Shown: positions 7,823 through 17,309, counted from the stretch's first letter. The stretch: 64,000 bases of DNA from Burkholderiales bacterium (GCA_020854035.1 JADZGE010000042.1:16947-80946); one strand, 5' to 3'. Numbers and translations are program-made. The notes: a model not told the origin generated them from the letters alone.

Positions 7823-8578
7823 GCGCGCATGGCGGCCATGCCGCGTCCCGTTCGGCGACCGGACCTCGAGACAGCGCGGCGAGCGCCCGGGGGATCCGCC
7901 GGCGCCGGAGGCGTTCGCGCAGCTCGTCGCACGCGACATCGCGACCTGGTCGAAGGTCGTCAAGGCCCGCAACATCAGGATCGAGTGACGAAGACGGGCC
8001 GCGTCGGCCTCGCGACGCGACGGGGGAAACCGCTTACCGGATCGCAGCCGCTTCACGACCCGCACCGTGACGGGGTCCTCGGGAGCGAAGTGGCGCTCGA
8101 ATCCCAGTCCGCGCACGAAGCGCAGCATGGTGCGGTTCGAGCGCAGGACGAGCCCCTCCATCGTGGCGTAGCCGCGCTCGCGCGCTGTATCGATCAGCGC
8201 CTGCATGAGCAGCCCCGCGATCCCGCTGCGGCGCCAGTCGTCGGCGATCATGACGCCGAACTCGCAGCTCGCGCCGTCCGGATTCGCGACGTAGCGTGCC
8301 TCGCCGACGAGCGCTTCTCCCGCGTCCTTCGGCGCGAGGCACACGAAAGCCATGTGGCGCTCGTAGTCGATGTCCGTCAGGAATGCCACCAGGCCCTCGC
8401 TCGGCGCCTTTATCCACTTGTGGAAGCGCTCGTAGCGGCTCTTTCCGGAGAGCCCGCTCAGGAACTCCCGCACGCGCGCTTCGTCGTCGCGGCGGATGGG
8501 ACGGATCGTGACCGTCCTGCCGTCGAACAGGCGATGGGTGCGCTCGAGCCGCGCGGGGTAGCCTCCGGTCTCGGCCAT
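7316..8578 (-). CDS. GNAT-family N-acetyltransferase with anomalous 3' extension
   Basis: Residues 1-178 make a complete GNAT domain: VTIRPIRRDDEARVREFL, GEARYV, then the acetyl-CoA loop DDWRRSGIAGLLMQALI and NRTMLRFVRGLGFERHF. The domain finishes near 8045, but the frame has no stop there: it runs about 240 codons more through the receptor relic and antisense to the intact receptor gene, stopping at 7316. That tail shows no recognisable domain and is probably an accident of high-GC antisense sequence or a lost stop codon. The start at 8578 (ATG) is chosen by homology; no strong ribosome site is visible, and an in-frame start at 8761 is possible. Substrate unknown. Confidence 0.7.
   Translation of the reverse strand: MAETGGYPARLERTHRLFDGRTVTIRPIRRDDEARVREFLSGLSGKSRYERFHKWIKAPSEGLVAFLTDIDYERHMAFVCLAPKDAGEALVGEARYVANPDGASCEFGVMIADDWRRSGIAGLLMQALIDTARERGYATMEGLVLRSNRTMLRFVRGLGFERHFAPEDPVTVRVVKRLRSGKRFPPSRREADAARLRHSILMLRALTTFDQVAMSRATSCANASGAGGSPGRSPRCLEVRSPNGTRHGRHARLFHARTRSLHGLCPLVDLRQNEGREALGRRPHGLAADDEQSLPELRCRRDLRDRAVQLPDDRPRRRRRGKNAVPLDHLETGRDGLADRGHFGHQRLPLRARHGERAQLARFHVRQHGCRVAEHDLHLSPEELRRRGCAALVRDVDDIDTGRRLEHFHREMRPGAAAGG
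7854..7988 (+). pseudogene. decayed C-terminal fragment of a second Bug-family receptor
   Basis: The frame ending at TGA 7986-7988 reads PEAFAQLVARDIATWSKVVK, then A-R-N-I-R-I-E, a clear receptor C-terminus (compare E-I-A-K-W-A-K-V-V-K). It is in a different frame from the intact gene ending at 7822 and has no start, signal peptide or ligand domain. About 30 recognisable codons remain, preceded by degraded sequence. It is a remnant of a formerly tandem receptor. Confidence 0.75.
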
Positions 8579-8790
8579 GGCACGCGCAGCATGCCAGAAA
8601 CCGCCACCGCGCGGCCTGACCGTCCCCGTGAGGGGTCCCACCTTGTCGCGCACCGGCGGCGGGGGAGCCGCGGGTCCGCGTGCGGCGGCCCGGGCCCGAG
8701 CGACGCGCGGAAACGGACCCCGGTCCCGGCGATACCGGTATTCGGCACGGCCATCCGCCATGACTCCATCACGGCGCGAGCGCCGGAAAA

Positions 8791-9573
8791 TCAGCGCGAA
8801 CGCGGCCGGCGAGCCCGACGCCGGGGCGTGCCGATGAGTTCGATGTCGAGATGCACCACGTCGCCGCGATAGATGATCTCGCCGACGTAGATCGCGATGC
8901 CGGCCCGGTCGACGACGACGCAGTGCGCCTCGACCGTCGGTGCGTTGAGGGGCAGGCGCAGGCGCCGCGCGGTCTCGAGGTCCGCCGCCCCGACCGAGAG
9001 CGTCTGGCGGGCGCGCGCGAGCGCGTGCCCGTGCATCCGCGCGAGCACCGCGAGCGCCGGGCGGGAGGCGAAGCGCTTCGGCGCCCTGCGGTACACCGAC
9101 CGGGCGATGTGCACGCTCGCGAGGGCATAGGGCTCGCGCCCGCGGGTCTGCAGCGAGCGGAGGTACACGTACGCGGGCGCGGGGGCTCCGTCATCCGCGC
9201 CGAGGCGCGGCGGCGGCGGGCGCCGCGTGCCGAGCGCGTGGGGCACGTTGTCGCGGATCGGCGCGATCAGGCTTTCCCAGTCGGTCGCGAGCCGCAGCCA
9301 GCGCTCGGTCGCGACTTCCTTGATGACGAAAGTGCCCTTGCCCTGGCGCGCGCGCACCAGCCCCTCGCGGGCGAGCAGCGCGATCGCCTGGCGCACGGTG
9401 ACGCGCGCGACCCGGAATTCGCGCTGCAGCGCGACGATCGTCGCGATGCGGCCGCCCACCGGCCAGCGGCCTTCTCGGATGCGACGGCTGAGCGCGGAAG
9501 CTACCTGCAGATAGCGCGGTACGCGCTCGCTGGCCGAGCGCGCGCTCTTGCGGGCGATACGCCGTTGCGCCAT
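8791..9573 (-). CDS. GntR/HutC-family transcriptional regulator
   Basis: About 260 residues. The N-terminal winged helix (VPRYLQVASALSRRIREG, then FRVARVTVRQAIALLAREGL and RQGKGTFV) is the classic GntR DNA-binding domain; about residues 90-250 form a UTRA effector domain of the HutC subfamily (YVYLRSLQTRGREPYAL, RRLRLPLNAPTVEAHCVV). The start ATG at 9573 is preferred; an in-frame codon at 9612 would add 13 residues. It diverges from the LLM oxidoreductase gene, which it likely controls, and a palindrome lies in the shared promoter region. Confidence 0.88.
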   Translation of the reverse strand: MAQRRIARKSARSASERVPRYLQVASALSRRIREGRWPVGGRIATIVALQREFRVARVTVRQAIALLAREGLVRARQGKGTFVIKEVATERWLRLATDWESLIAPIRDNVPHALGTRRPPPPRLGADDGAPAPAYVYLRSLQTRGREPYALASVHIARSVYRRAPKRFASRPALAVLARMHGHALARARQTLSVGAADLETARRLRLPLNAPTVEAHCVVVDRAGIAIYVGEIIYRGDVVHLDIELIGTPRRRARRPRSR

Positions 9574-9648
9574 GGTGTGATCGATTCTGCCGGTATCCGT
9601 CGCGCCGCGCAACGCAAATTGCCAGCGGGCCGTCGTTGTGTGAGACTA

Positions 9649-9664
9649 GTCCCAAACATGGGAC
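9649..9664. promoter_or_regulatory. candidate GntR operator palindrome
   Basis: GTCCC-AAACAT-GGGAC is a perfect five-base inverted repeat with a six-base spacer in the 169-base region between the divergent GntR regulator and LLM oxidoreductase genes. Size and location suit a dimeric GntR site, but no consensus match was established. Confidence 0.35.
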
Positions 9665-9742
9665 CACTGATCCGGGCGGGCCCGGTCCCGGGCGGGCTTG
9701 CACGGCCTGACGAGTCCGGTTAAACGAAGAGAGGTCATGCGA

Positions 9743-10690
9743 ATGGCAAGGACGGTGTACGGCGTCGCGATGCGCAACTTCACCCGCTATCCCGAGATGC
9801 CGAGCGCGCAGGCGCTGATCGACTACGGGGTGCGCGCGGAGAAACTCGGGTACGAGTCGGTGTGGGCGTGGGACCACATCCTGCTCGGCGTCGAGCCGAG
9901 CTTCCCGATCATGGAGTCGCTCTCGATCCTGACCGCGGTGGCGGCGCGCACGACGAAGATCCGGCTCGGCACGGGGATCCTGGTCCTGCCGATGCGCAAC
10001 CCGGTGATCCTCGCCAAGGAGCTCGCGACCATCGACCACATCTCGAACGGGCGGCTCGTGGTGGGCGCGGCGGTCGGCTGGTACAAGCGCGAGTTCCTGG
10101 CGATGGGGGTCGATTTCCACCAGCGCGGCAGGATCATGGAGCAGTCGCTCGACATCCTGACGCGGCTGTGGACCGAGGAGCGGCTGACGGTCGACTTCCC
10201 GCCGTACCGGATCAAGGACGCGGTGATGCTCCCGAAGCCGGTGCAGAAGCCGCGCCCGCCGCTGCTCATCGGCGGTTACGTGGAGGCGGTGCTGCGGCGG
10301 GCGGCGACGAAGGGTGACGGCTGGCTCACCTATTACTACACCGCGGAGAGCTTCGCGAGCCACTGGGCGAGGATCCGCGGCTACGCGGAGGAAGCGGGGC
10401 GCGACCCGGACGAGCTTCGTTCCACCAACCAGTTGCCGATCGTCGTCGGGCCGCGCGCCAGGGTGGAAGGCCCGATGCGTGAATGGCTCCAGACCGAATG
10501 GGACTACGCCTCGTGGTCGGAATCCACCGCCGAGAGCGCGATCGTGGGCACGGTGGACGAATGCGTCGAGCAGATCGCGAAGCACGTGAAGACCGGGATC
10601 GACCGGTTGATCTTCGTGCCGTACCGCTACCAGGACGAGCAGCTCGAGGTGATCGCGAGCGAGATCATCCCGAAGCTGCGGAGCGCCTAG
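9743..10690 (+). CDS. LLM-class flavin-dependent oxidoreductase
   Basis: A 315-residue luciferase-like monooxygenase family TIM barrel: YESVWAWDHI, then KIRLGTGILVLPMRNPVILAKE, ISNGRLVVGAAVGW and GTVDECVEQIA. Such proteins use FMN or F420 to oxidise diverse small molecules. Of two nearby ATGs (9737, 9743) the second has GAGAGG (9729-9734) at a proper eight-base distance. It diverges from the GntR regulator and converges on pxpC, overlapping its 3' end by 26 bases. Substrate unknown. Confidence 0.87.
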   Translation: MARTVYGVAMRNFTRYPEMPSAQALIDYGVRAEKLGYESVWAWDHILLGVEPSFPIMESLSILTAVAARTTKIRLGTGILVLPMRNPVILAKELATIDHISNGRLVVGAAVGWYKREFLAMGVDFHQRGRIMEQSLDILTRLWTEERLTVDFPPYRIKDAVMLPKPVQKPRPPLLIGGYVEAVLRRAATKGDGWLTYYYTAESFASHWARIRGYAEEAGRDPDELRSTNQLPIVVGPRARVEGPMREWLQTEWDYASWSESTAESAIVGTVDECVEQIAKHVKTGIDRLIFVPYRYQDEQLEVIASEIIPKLRSA

Positions 10691-11639
10691 CGCGCGCGAG
10701 CCGCTCGTGCAGCGCCGCGAGCCGCGCTTCCAGCTCGCGGCGCGCGAGCTCGGCCTGCTCCACGCTCACCGCGTGAAACGCGATCGTCGCGCCCGGGCGC
10801 AGCCGCCCGAGCGCCGGCACGTCGGCGGAGGCGACGGTGGCGATTTTCGGATAGCCGCCGGTCGTCGGCCGGTCGGCGAGCAGCACGATCGGCTGGCCGT
10901 TGCCCGGCACCTGGATCGAACCCGGCGCGGTCCCGTCGGAGGCGATGTTGAATCCCTTCGCGTGCTCGATCGCGGGGCCTTCGAGCCGCATCCCCATGCG
11001 GTCGGACTGGCGCGAAACCGTGTAGGTCGAATCGAGGAACGTCCGCCTGCCGCGCGCGGTGAAGTGATCGTCCTGCGGCCCGGGCACGACGCGCACGCGC
11101 GCAGGTGGCGCGAGGTCCCATTCCGGCGCGCACGCTTCGGCATGGTCGGGCGCCGAGGAAGCGGCAAGGGGAAGGGCGTCGCCCTTTCTCAGCGGCCGGC
11201 CTTCGACTCCCCCGAGCCCCGCGCGCGGGAAGGTCGCGAGGCTCCCGAGATCGCCGGGCAGCGCGAAGCCGCCTTCGACCGCGAGATAGGCGACGAGCGA
11301 GGCTACGCAGCGGCCGACGGTCACCCGGTCGCCGCGCGCGAGGCGTACGCTGGCGCCGGCCGGCGCGGCGCGCCTCGCGCCGCCCGAGACGATTTCGAGC
11401 GCGGCGCCGATCGCGGCGACGCGCACGCTCTCGGCCGCGACCTCGAGCGTCGGCCCGCGGTAGAACATCTCGATCGCCGCGACGCCGCCGGCGTTCCCGG
11501 CGAGCGCATTGGCGATCCGGAGGCCGACCCAGTCGAGCGCGCCGGAGACCGGCACGCCGTGGCGCTGGTGCCCGGGCCGGCCAAGGTCCTGGAGCGTCGC
11601 GATCGACGCCGAGGCGAGGACGTGAAGGGCACCGGTCAC
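10665..11639 (-). CDS. pxpC: 5-oxoprolinase subunit PxpC (KipA-like, biotin-dependent carboxylase family)
   Basis: 324 residues carrying the family features LQDLGRPGHQRHGVPVSGALD, ANALAGN, VRVVPGPQDDHF, TVSRQSDRMGMRLEG and GNGQPIVLLADRPTTGGYPK. With PxpA and PxpB it forms the prokaryotic ATP-dependent 5-oxoprolinase, opening 5-oxoproline to glutamate. The GTG start at 11639 overlaps the pxpB stop in a GTGA. PxpA is not in the window. Some homologues belong to allophanate or urea carboxylase-like systems, but the B-C pair without a carboxylase favours 5-oxoprolinase. Confidence 0.87.
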   Translation of the reverse strand: MTGALHVLASASIATLQDLGRPGHQRHGVPVSGALDWVGLRIANALAGNAGGVAAIEMFYRGPTLEVAAESVRVAAIGAALEIVSGGARRAAPAGASVRLARGDRVTVGRCVASLVAYLAVEGGFALPGDLGSLATFPRAGLGGVEGRPLRKGDALPLAASSAPDHAEACAPEWDLAPPARVRVVPGPQDDHFTARGRRTFLDSTYTVSRQSDRMGMRLEGPAIEHAKGFNIASDGTAPGSIQVPGNGQPIVLLADRPTTGGYPKIATVASADVPALGRLRPGATIAFHAVSVEQAELARRELEARLAALHERLARARRSAASG

Positions 11640-12379
11640 GCCGTCGCGCCTTCCAGGCCGGACTCGCCGGCGGCCGCCAGTGCGGCGAGCCGTTCGAACG
11701 CAGCGAGCGGGATCGGCTGGAAGCGCACCGTGTCGCCCGGCGCGAGCACGGCGGGCGGCGTGCGCCGGCGGTTCCACAGCATCGCCGGCGTGCGCCCGAG
11801 AATGTGCCAGCCGCCCGGGCTCGCGAGCGTGTACACCGCGGTCAGCGTCGTCGCGATCGCGATCGACCCGGCCGGCACCTGCGTCCGCGGGTTCTCGCGT
11901 CGCGGCAGCACGAGCCGCGCGGGCAGATCGCCCAGGTACGGGTAGCCCGGCAGGAAGCCGATCATGTAGACCTGATAGGTCGTGGCGCTGTGGTGCTCGA
12001 TCACCTGCGCCGCCGTGAGACCGGTGCGGTTCGCCACCTCGTCGAGATCGAGCGCGAAGCACGGGTCATAGCAGGCGGGAATGGTCCAGTGCCGCGCCGC
12101 GGGCTTCACGCCCTCCAGCCCGGCGGCGAGCGGCGCGATGGCGGCCGCGAGCGCTCCGTGCGAGGTGCGCGCCGGGTCGTAGTGCACCATCAGGGAGCGG
12201 AAGGTGGGGAGCAGCTCGGTGACACCGGGAAGACGCTCGCGCGCGAGGCGCTCGTGAAGCGCCAGCACGCGCTCGCTCGTCCCGCGGTCGATGCTCTCGC
12301 CAAATTCCACCGCGAGCGCGGTGTCGCCGTTCGGCAGCAACCTCACCTGTGTACCGGATACGCGCGGCGCGGGCTTCAA
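11636..12379 (-). CDS. pxpB: 5-oxoprolinase subunit PxpB (KipI-like)
   Basis: Up to 247 residues, with RLLPNGDTALAVEFGE at the N-terminus, the signature YMIGFLPGYPYLGDLP, and SPGGWHILGRTP. Partner of PxpC in 5-oxoproline hydrolysis. The TTG at 12379 has AGGA a few bases upstream on its strand, but a GTG at 12346 would give the more typical V-R-L-L-P start, so the true start is uncertain by 11 codons. Coupled to pxpC by a four-base overlap. Confidence 0.85.
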   Translation of the reverse strand: MKPAPRVSGTQVRLLPNGDTALAVEFGESIDRGTSERVLALHERLARERLPGVTELLPTFRSLMVHYDPARTSHGALAAAIAPLAAGLEGVKPAARHWTIPACYDPCFALDLDEVANRTGLTAAQVIEHHSATTYQVYMIGFLPGYPYLGDLPARLVLPRRENPRTQVPAGSIAIATTLTAVYTLASPGGWHILGRTPAMLWNRRRTPPAVLAPGDTVRFQPIPLAAFERLAALAAAGESGLEGATA

Positions 12380-12598
12380 TCGTCCTAACTATAGCACCTT
12401 CACTTCGCGCACGTCCGCCCGCCATGTCGGCGCCTCGCGGGGTGCCGCGAACGGCGAGGGCGGGCCGCATGACGCGCTCGCCGGGCGCCGCCGGGCTACC
12501 CGACTTGCATGAAGCGGCGGATTGGGTGCAGGATTCGCACTCCGGCGACTCCCGGCCCGGGAAGGCCGTCGGCCATCTTGACCAGGAGGAGAATCGTC

Positions 12599-13753
12599 AT
12601 GACTCGCAAGCTGTTGACTGCCCTTGGCGCGACCGCGGTGGCGGCCGGGTTTTTCGCTGGCCCGGGGGCCGCGCAGGAGCCGATCCGGATCGGCGTGACG
12701 CAGCCGTTGACCGGCGCGTTCGCCGCCTCGGGGAACTATGTCACGCAAGGCGCGAAGATCGCCGAGGACGAGATCAACGCCGCCGGGGGCGTGCTCGGCC
12801 GCAAGATCCAGCTCGTGATCGAGGACAACAAGTCGAACCCGACCGAGGCGGTCGCCACCGCCGAGAAGCTGATCGTCAGGGACAAGGTGCCGGTCATGAT
12901 GGGCGCCTGGAGCTCGACATTGACGCTCGCGGTCATGCCGAAGCTCATGGAGTACGGGGTGCCGATGCTGGTCGAGACTTCCTCCTCGGGGAAGATCACG
13001 ACCTCGGGCAATCCGTGGATCTTCCGCATCAGCCCGACTTCCGAGATGGAGGCGCGCGCGTTCGCGCCGCTCGTGAAAAAGCTCGGCATCAAGCGGGCCG
13101 ACTTCCTGTCGACCAACAACGATTTCGGCCTCGGCGCCGCGAAGGAGTTCTCCGGGATGCTGAAGTCCCAGGGCGTGCAGGTCGGCGCCATGGAGACCAT
13201 GGATCCGAAGGCGACGGACTTCTCCGCGCAACTTGCCAAGATCAAGGGCTCCGGCGCCGACACGGTGTTCGTGACGACGGCGGTCGAACAGATCACGCTG
13301 ATCCTCAAGCAGGCGAAGGAACAGCAGGTCAAGGCCCGCATCATCACCACCGGCGGCTCGAACTCGCCCGACCAGCTCATCCAGCAGGCGGGTGACGCCG
13401 CGAACGGCTCGCTGCACCTCGTGTTTTTCACGCCGTGGTTTCCCGAGGCGGTCAGGAACCCCGATCTCGCCAAGAGGTTCGTGCAGAAGTGGAACGCGCA
13501 CAAGTACAACGTCGGCGGGTTGACCGAGGGCTTCCGGGGATGGGACGGGGTCACGACCATCGTCGCGGCGATCAAGGCGGCCGGCAAGGCCGAGCCCGCG
13601 GCGATCCAGAAGGCGCTGTGGAACGTGAAGGTGAAGGGCATCAACGGCGATATCGCGTTCATCAAGCAGGGACCAGCCGGCAAGGAGAGCGCACAGAACG
13701 TGCCGAGCGTGTACCTCGTGAAGATCGACAACGGCAAGGTCGTGAAGAACTGA
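12599..13753 (+). CDS. livK: Liv-type ABC transporter substrate-binding protein
   Basis: 384 residues; signal peptide (LLTALGATAVAAGFFAGPGAAQ), then IRIGVTQPLTGAFAASGNYV and IAEDEINAAGGVLGRKIQLV, the type I periplasmic-binding fold of the HAAT family. ATG 12599 is supported by AGGAGGA at 12584-12590. It heads the complete K-H-M-G-F set, so the importer carries a branched-chain amino acid, amide, urea-like or other small ligand; the exact ligand is not readable from the sequence. A hairpin with a T-run follows and may make this gene more abundantly expressed than the permeases. Confidence 0.92.
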   Translation: MTRKLLTALGATAVAAGFFAGPGAAQEPIRIGVTQPLTGAFAASGNYVTQGAKIAEDEINAAGGVLGRKIQLVIEDNKSNPTEAVATAEKLIVRDKVPVMMGAWSSTLTLAVMPKLMEYGVPMLVETSSSGKITTSGNPWIFRISPTSEMEARAFAPLVKKLGIKRADFLSTNNDFGLGAAKEFSGMLKSQGVQVGAMETMDPKATDFSAQLAKIKGSGADTVFVTTAVEQITLILKQAKEQQVKARIITTGGSNSPDQLIQQAGDAANGSLHLVFFTPWFPEAVRNPDLAKRFVQKWNAHKYNVGGLTEGFRGWDGVTTIVAAIKAAGKAEPAAIQKALWNVKVKGINGDIAFIKQGPAGKESAQNVPSVYLVKIDNGKVVKN

Positions 13754-13777
13754 CCGGCATCCCGGCAACACATCACG

Positions 13778-13818
13778 CCCCGCGGCGTCCCGGGAGCGGG
13801 ACGCCCCGGGGCGATTTT
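13778..13818 (+). terminator. hairpin with T-run between livK and livH
   Basis: GGCGTCCC (13784-13791), a six-base loop and GGGACGCC (13798-13805) form a perfect eight-pair stem, extended outside a small internal loop by CCCC (13778-13781) with GGGG (13808-13811). TTTT lies at 13815-13818. It is consistent with partial termination after the binding-protein gene. Confidence 0.6.
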
Positions 13819-13896
13819 CCGGCCATTCCGTCATCCCGCGACCCGCGGCCGGCGCGCCCCGCGGCTGCGCCCGGGTCCGCTCCTGGAGACTGAACC

Positions 13897-14769
13897 CTGG
13901 ATCAGCTGCTGCAGCACGGGCTGAACGCGCTGATGCTCGGGGGCACCTACGCGCTGCTCGGGATCGGCCTCACGCTGATCTTCGGGATCATGCGCGTCGT
14001 GAACTTCACCCACGGCGAGCTCTACGCGTTCGGCGCGTACATGATGTACATGTTCGTGATGATCGCCGGCGCGAACTTCTTCGTCGCGCTCGTTGCCGCG
14101 GTCGTGCTCGGAGTGGCGCTCGGCGCCGCGATCGAGCTCGCGCTGCTGCGGAAGCTGCGGGGGGCCGACATCGACACCACGATGCTGGTCACGATCGGCG
14201 CCTGGATCGCGCTGCAGAACGCCGAGCAGCTCGCCTGGACCGGGGTCGCGAAGTCGATCGACAACCCGTTCCCGGCCGCGCCGCTCGTCATCGGAGCGGT
14301 GTCGGTCGCGTGGAACCGGGTGTTCGTGTTCGCCGTCGCGCTGGTCCTGATCGTCGCGACCCATGCGCTCATCAACCACACCCGGCTCGGAAAAGCGATG
14401 CGCGCGACCTTCCAGGACCGCGACACCGCGGCGCTGATGGGGATCCAGATCGGGACCATCCACACCGCGACCTTCGCGCTCGGTTCGGGTCTCGCCGCGG
14501 CGGCCGGGGCGCTCCTCGGGCCGGTCTTCGTCGCCTATCCGACGATGGGGGATCTCGCGGCGGCGAAGGCGTTCGCGGTCGTCATCCTGGGCGGGCTCGG
14601 CAGCATCGCCGGCGCAACCGTCGGCGGCTTCGTGCTCGCGCTCGTCGAGGAACTCGGCGCGGGCTACATCTCCTCGGGCTATCGCGACGCGATGGGCTTC
14701 GTGCTCATCATCGCGATCCTGCTCTTCCGGCCGACGGGGCTCATCGCCCAGAAGGAGCGGATCGGGTGA
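13897..14769 (+). CDS. livH: Liv-type ABC transporter permease LivH, apparent CTG start
   Basis: 290 residues if begun at CTG 13897, giving the usual N-terminus (start)-D-Q-L-L-Q-H-G-L-N-A-L before LGGTYALLGIGLTLIFGIM. An in-frame TGA lies two codons upstream, so no ATG, GTG or TTG can supply this end; the first ATG (13933) would remove 12 conserved residues. GGAG (13885-13888) sits eight bases before the CTG. Seven to eight membrane segments are visible, with the EAA-like GLGSIAGATVGGFVLAL near the end. Inner-membrane channel subunit. Confidence 0.88.
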   Translation: MDQLLQHGLNALMLGGTYALLGIGLTLIFGIMRVVNFTHGELYAFGAYMMYMFVMIAGANFFVALVAAVVLGVALGAAIELALLRKLRGADIDTTMLVTIGAWIALQNAEQLAWTGVAKSIDNPFPAAPLVIGAVSVAWNRVFVFAVALVLIVATHALINHTRLGKAMRATFQDRDTAALMGIQIGTIHTATFALGSGLAAAAGALLGPVFVAYPTMGDLAAAKAFAVVILGGLGSIAGATVGGFVLALVEELGAGYISSGYRDAMGFVLIIAILLFRPTGLIAQKERIG

Positions 14770-15785
14770 AGACCGCGCTTGCCGCGCTGTGGGTGGCGTT
14801 CCTCGTCTCGATCCCGCTGTGGATGACGAACCAGTACCTGCTGCACATTCTCGTCGTCACCGGCATCTTCATCGTCGCCGCGACGAGCCTCAACCTGCTG
14901 CTCGGCTACACCGGGCAGCTCTCGCTCGGACACGTCGCCTTCTTCGGCGTCGGCGCGTACGCGACTTCACTCGTCTCGCTCGGCTTCAGCGTCGAGCTTG
15001 CGCCGGGGATCGTGCTCGCGCTCGACCCGAAGCCGGTGTGGTGCGGCATGCTGGCCGCGCTCGTCGTCGCGGGCGGTTTCGGCTGGTTCATCGGCAGGAT
15101 CTCGTTCCGGGTGCGCGGCGCGTACTTCGTGATCGTGTCGATAAGCTTCGCCGAGGTGATGCGCCTCGTGGCGTTGAACTGGGTGGAGCTCACGCAGGGG
15201 CCCATGGCACTCAACAACATCCCGCCGCTCACGCTGTGGCTGCCCGGCATCGGCGAGCACGCATTCTGGAGGAAGCCGGAGAACTACTGGCTCGTTCTCG
15301 CCGTCGCGCTCGCCTCGTACGTCCTTGTTCACCGGCTCGTGCATTCGCGCGCCGGGCGCGCCATGATCGCGCTCCGGGAGAACGAGCCGCTCGCGACCTC
15401 GGTCGGCATCGACGTGACCGGCTACCTCGTGCTCACCACGGTGGTATCGGCGGCGATGGCCGGCGCCGCGGGCGCGCTCTACGCGCACTACGTGCGCATC
15501 GTGGACCCCGACGTCTTCCTCTTCACCTATACCGTCACGATGGTGATCATGGTCATCACCGGCGGCAAGGGCACGCTCGCCGGCCCGGTCGTCGGCGGAC
15601 TCATTTTCGGCCTGCTGCCCGAGGCGCTGCGCGCGGCCGCGATCCAGCCCGAGGTGCAGTGGATCGTCTATGGCGTCCTCATGGTCCTCGTCCTGTATTT
15701 CCTGCCGGCAGGTATCGTCCCGGCGGCGCGGCAATGGCGGGAGCGGCGTCGCCGCGCGCCCGCCACGGCGAGGGTGAGCGCATGA
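14766..15785 (+). CDS. livM: Liv-type ABC transporter permease LivM
   Basis: 339 residues, strongly hydrophobic, with NLLLGYTGQLSLGHVAFFGV, VRGAYFVIVSISFAEVMRLV and GGKGTLAGPVVGGLIFGLLPE, all typical of LivM. The GTG start overlaps the livH stop (GTGA). It pairs with LivH to form the translocation pore. The extracytoplasmic loop around residues 150-175 (PPLTLWLPGIGEHAFW) is of normal size. Arg-rich C-terminal tail. Confidence 0.93.
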   Translation: MKTALAALWVAFLVSIPLWMTNQYLLHILVVTGIFIVAATSLNLLLGYTGQLSLGHVAFFGVGAYATSLVSLGFSVELAPGIVLALDPKPVWCGMLAALVVAGGFGWFIGRISFRVRGAYFVIVSISFAEVMRLVALNWVELTQGPMALNNIPPLTLWLPGIGEHAFWRKPENYWLVLAVALASYVLVHRLVHSRAGRAMIALRENEPLATSVGIDVTGYLVLTTVVSAAMAGAAGALYAHYVRIVDPDVFLFTYTVTMVIMVITGGKGTLAGPVVGGLIFGLLPEALRAAAIQPEVQWIVYGVLMVLVLYFLPAGIVPAARQWRERRRRAPATARVSA

Positions 15786-16550
15786 CGGGCGCCCTGCTCG
15801 CGGTCGAGAGGCTCGCGATCCGGTTTGGTGGACTGGTCGCGGTCGAGGCGGCGAGCTTCGAAGTCCGCGAGGGCGAGGTGCTGTCCCTCATCGGGCCGAA
15901 CGGCGCGGGCAAGACGACGGCGTTCAACGCGATCACCGGCTACCTCGCGCCGAGCGCGGGGGAGATCCGGTTCCGCGGCGCGCGGCTGAACGGCCTGAAG
16001 CCGAACCAGATCGCCGCCCTCGGGCTGGTGCGGACCTTCCAGAAGACCAGCGTCTTCGGCACCCGCACCGTCCTCGAGAACATCCTGACCGGGTTGCACC
16101 TGCGCTCGCGGCAGGGGGCGCTCGCGATCATGCTCGGGCTGCCGTCGATCGCGCGCGAGGAGCGCTCGCTCGCGGCCGAGGCGCGCCGGATCCTGGAATT
16201 CGTGGGCCTGGGCGCGCGTGCTCTCGAGACCGGTGGCGCGCTGCCCTACGGCGAGCAGCGCCTGCTCGAGATCGCGGTGGCGCTCGCCGCGCGCCCGCGG
16301 CTCCTGCTCCTCGACGAGCCGGTGTCCGGCATGAACCCGGTCGAGACCGAGAGCTTCATGGCCAAGCTCGCGGAGATCCGCGCCCTCGGGATCACCGTGC
16401 TGCTCGTCGAGCACGACATGAAAATGGTGATGGGCGTGTCCGACCGCGTCGTGTGCCTGAACCAGGGCCGCATCATCGCCGCCGGCGCGCCGGCCGAGAT
16501 CCAGCGCGACCCCGAGGTCATCCGCGCCTACCTCGGCGAGCGCTACGCCC

Positions 16551-16564
<14 letters not shown>
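15782..16564 (+). CDS. livG: Liv-type ABC transporter ATPase LivG
   Basis: 260 residues. Walker A GPNGAGKTTAFN, Q-loop in VRTFQKTSVF, a signature region degenerate from LSGGQ (GALPYGEQRLLEIA, normal for LivG), Walker B RLLLLDEPVSGMNP and the switch His in LLVEHDMKMVM. ATP hydrolysis drives the importer. The start ATG overlaps the livM stop (ATGA). Confidence 0.94.
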
Positions 16565-17255
<691 letters not shown>

Positions 17256-17291
17256 CATTCCCCGGGTGCCCGGCCCGGCGGAGCGGGCGGG

Positions 17292-17309
17292 CGCGCGCTC
17301 TTGCGCGCG
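17292..17309 (+). terminator. possible hairpin after livF
   Basis: A seven-pair stem (17292-17298 with 17303-17309, alternating C/G) closes a TCTT tetraloop 37 bases after the livF stop. No T-run follows, so termination is uncertain. Confidence 0.3.

Noticed and set aside
17292..17309. Strong intrinsic terminator after livF
   Set aside because: Good stem but no T-run; kept only as a low-confidence hairpin.
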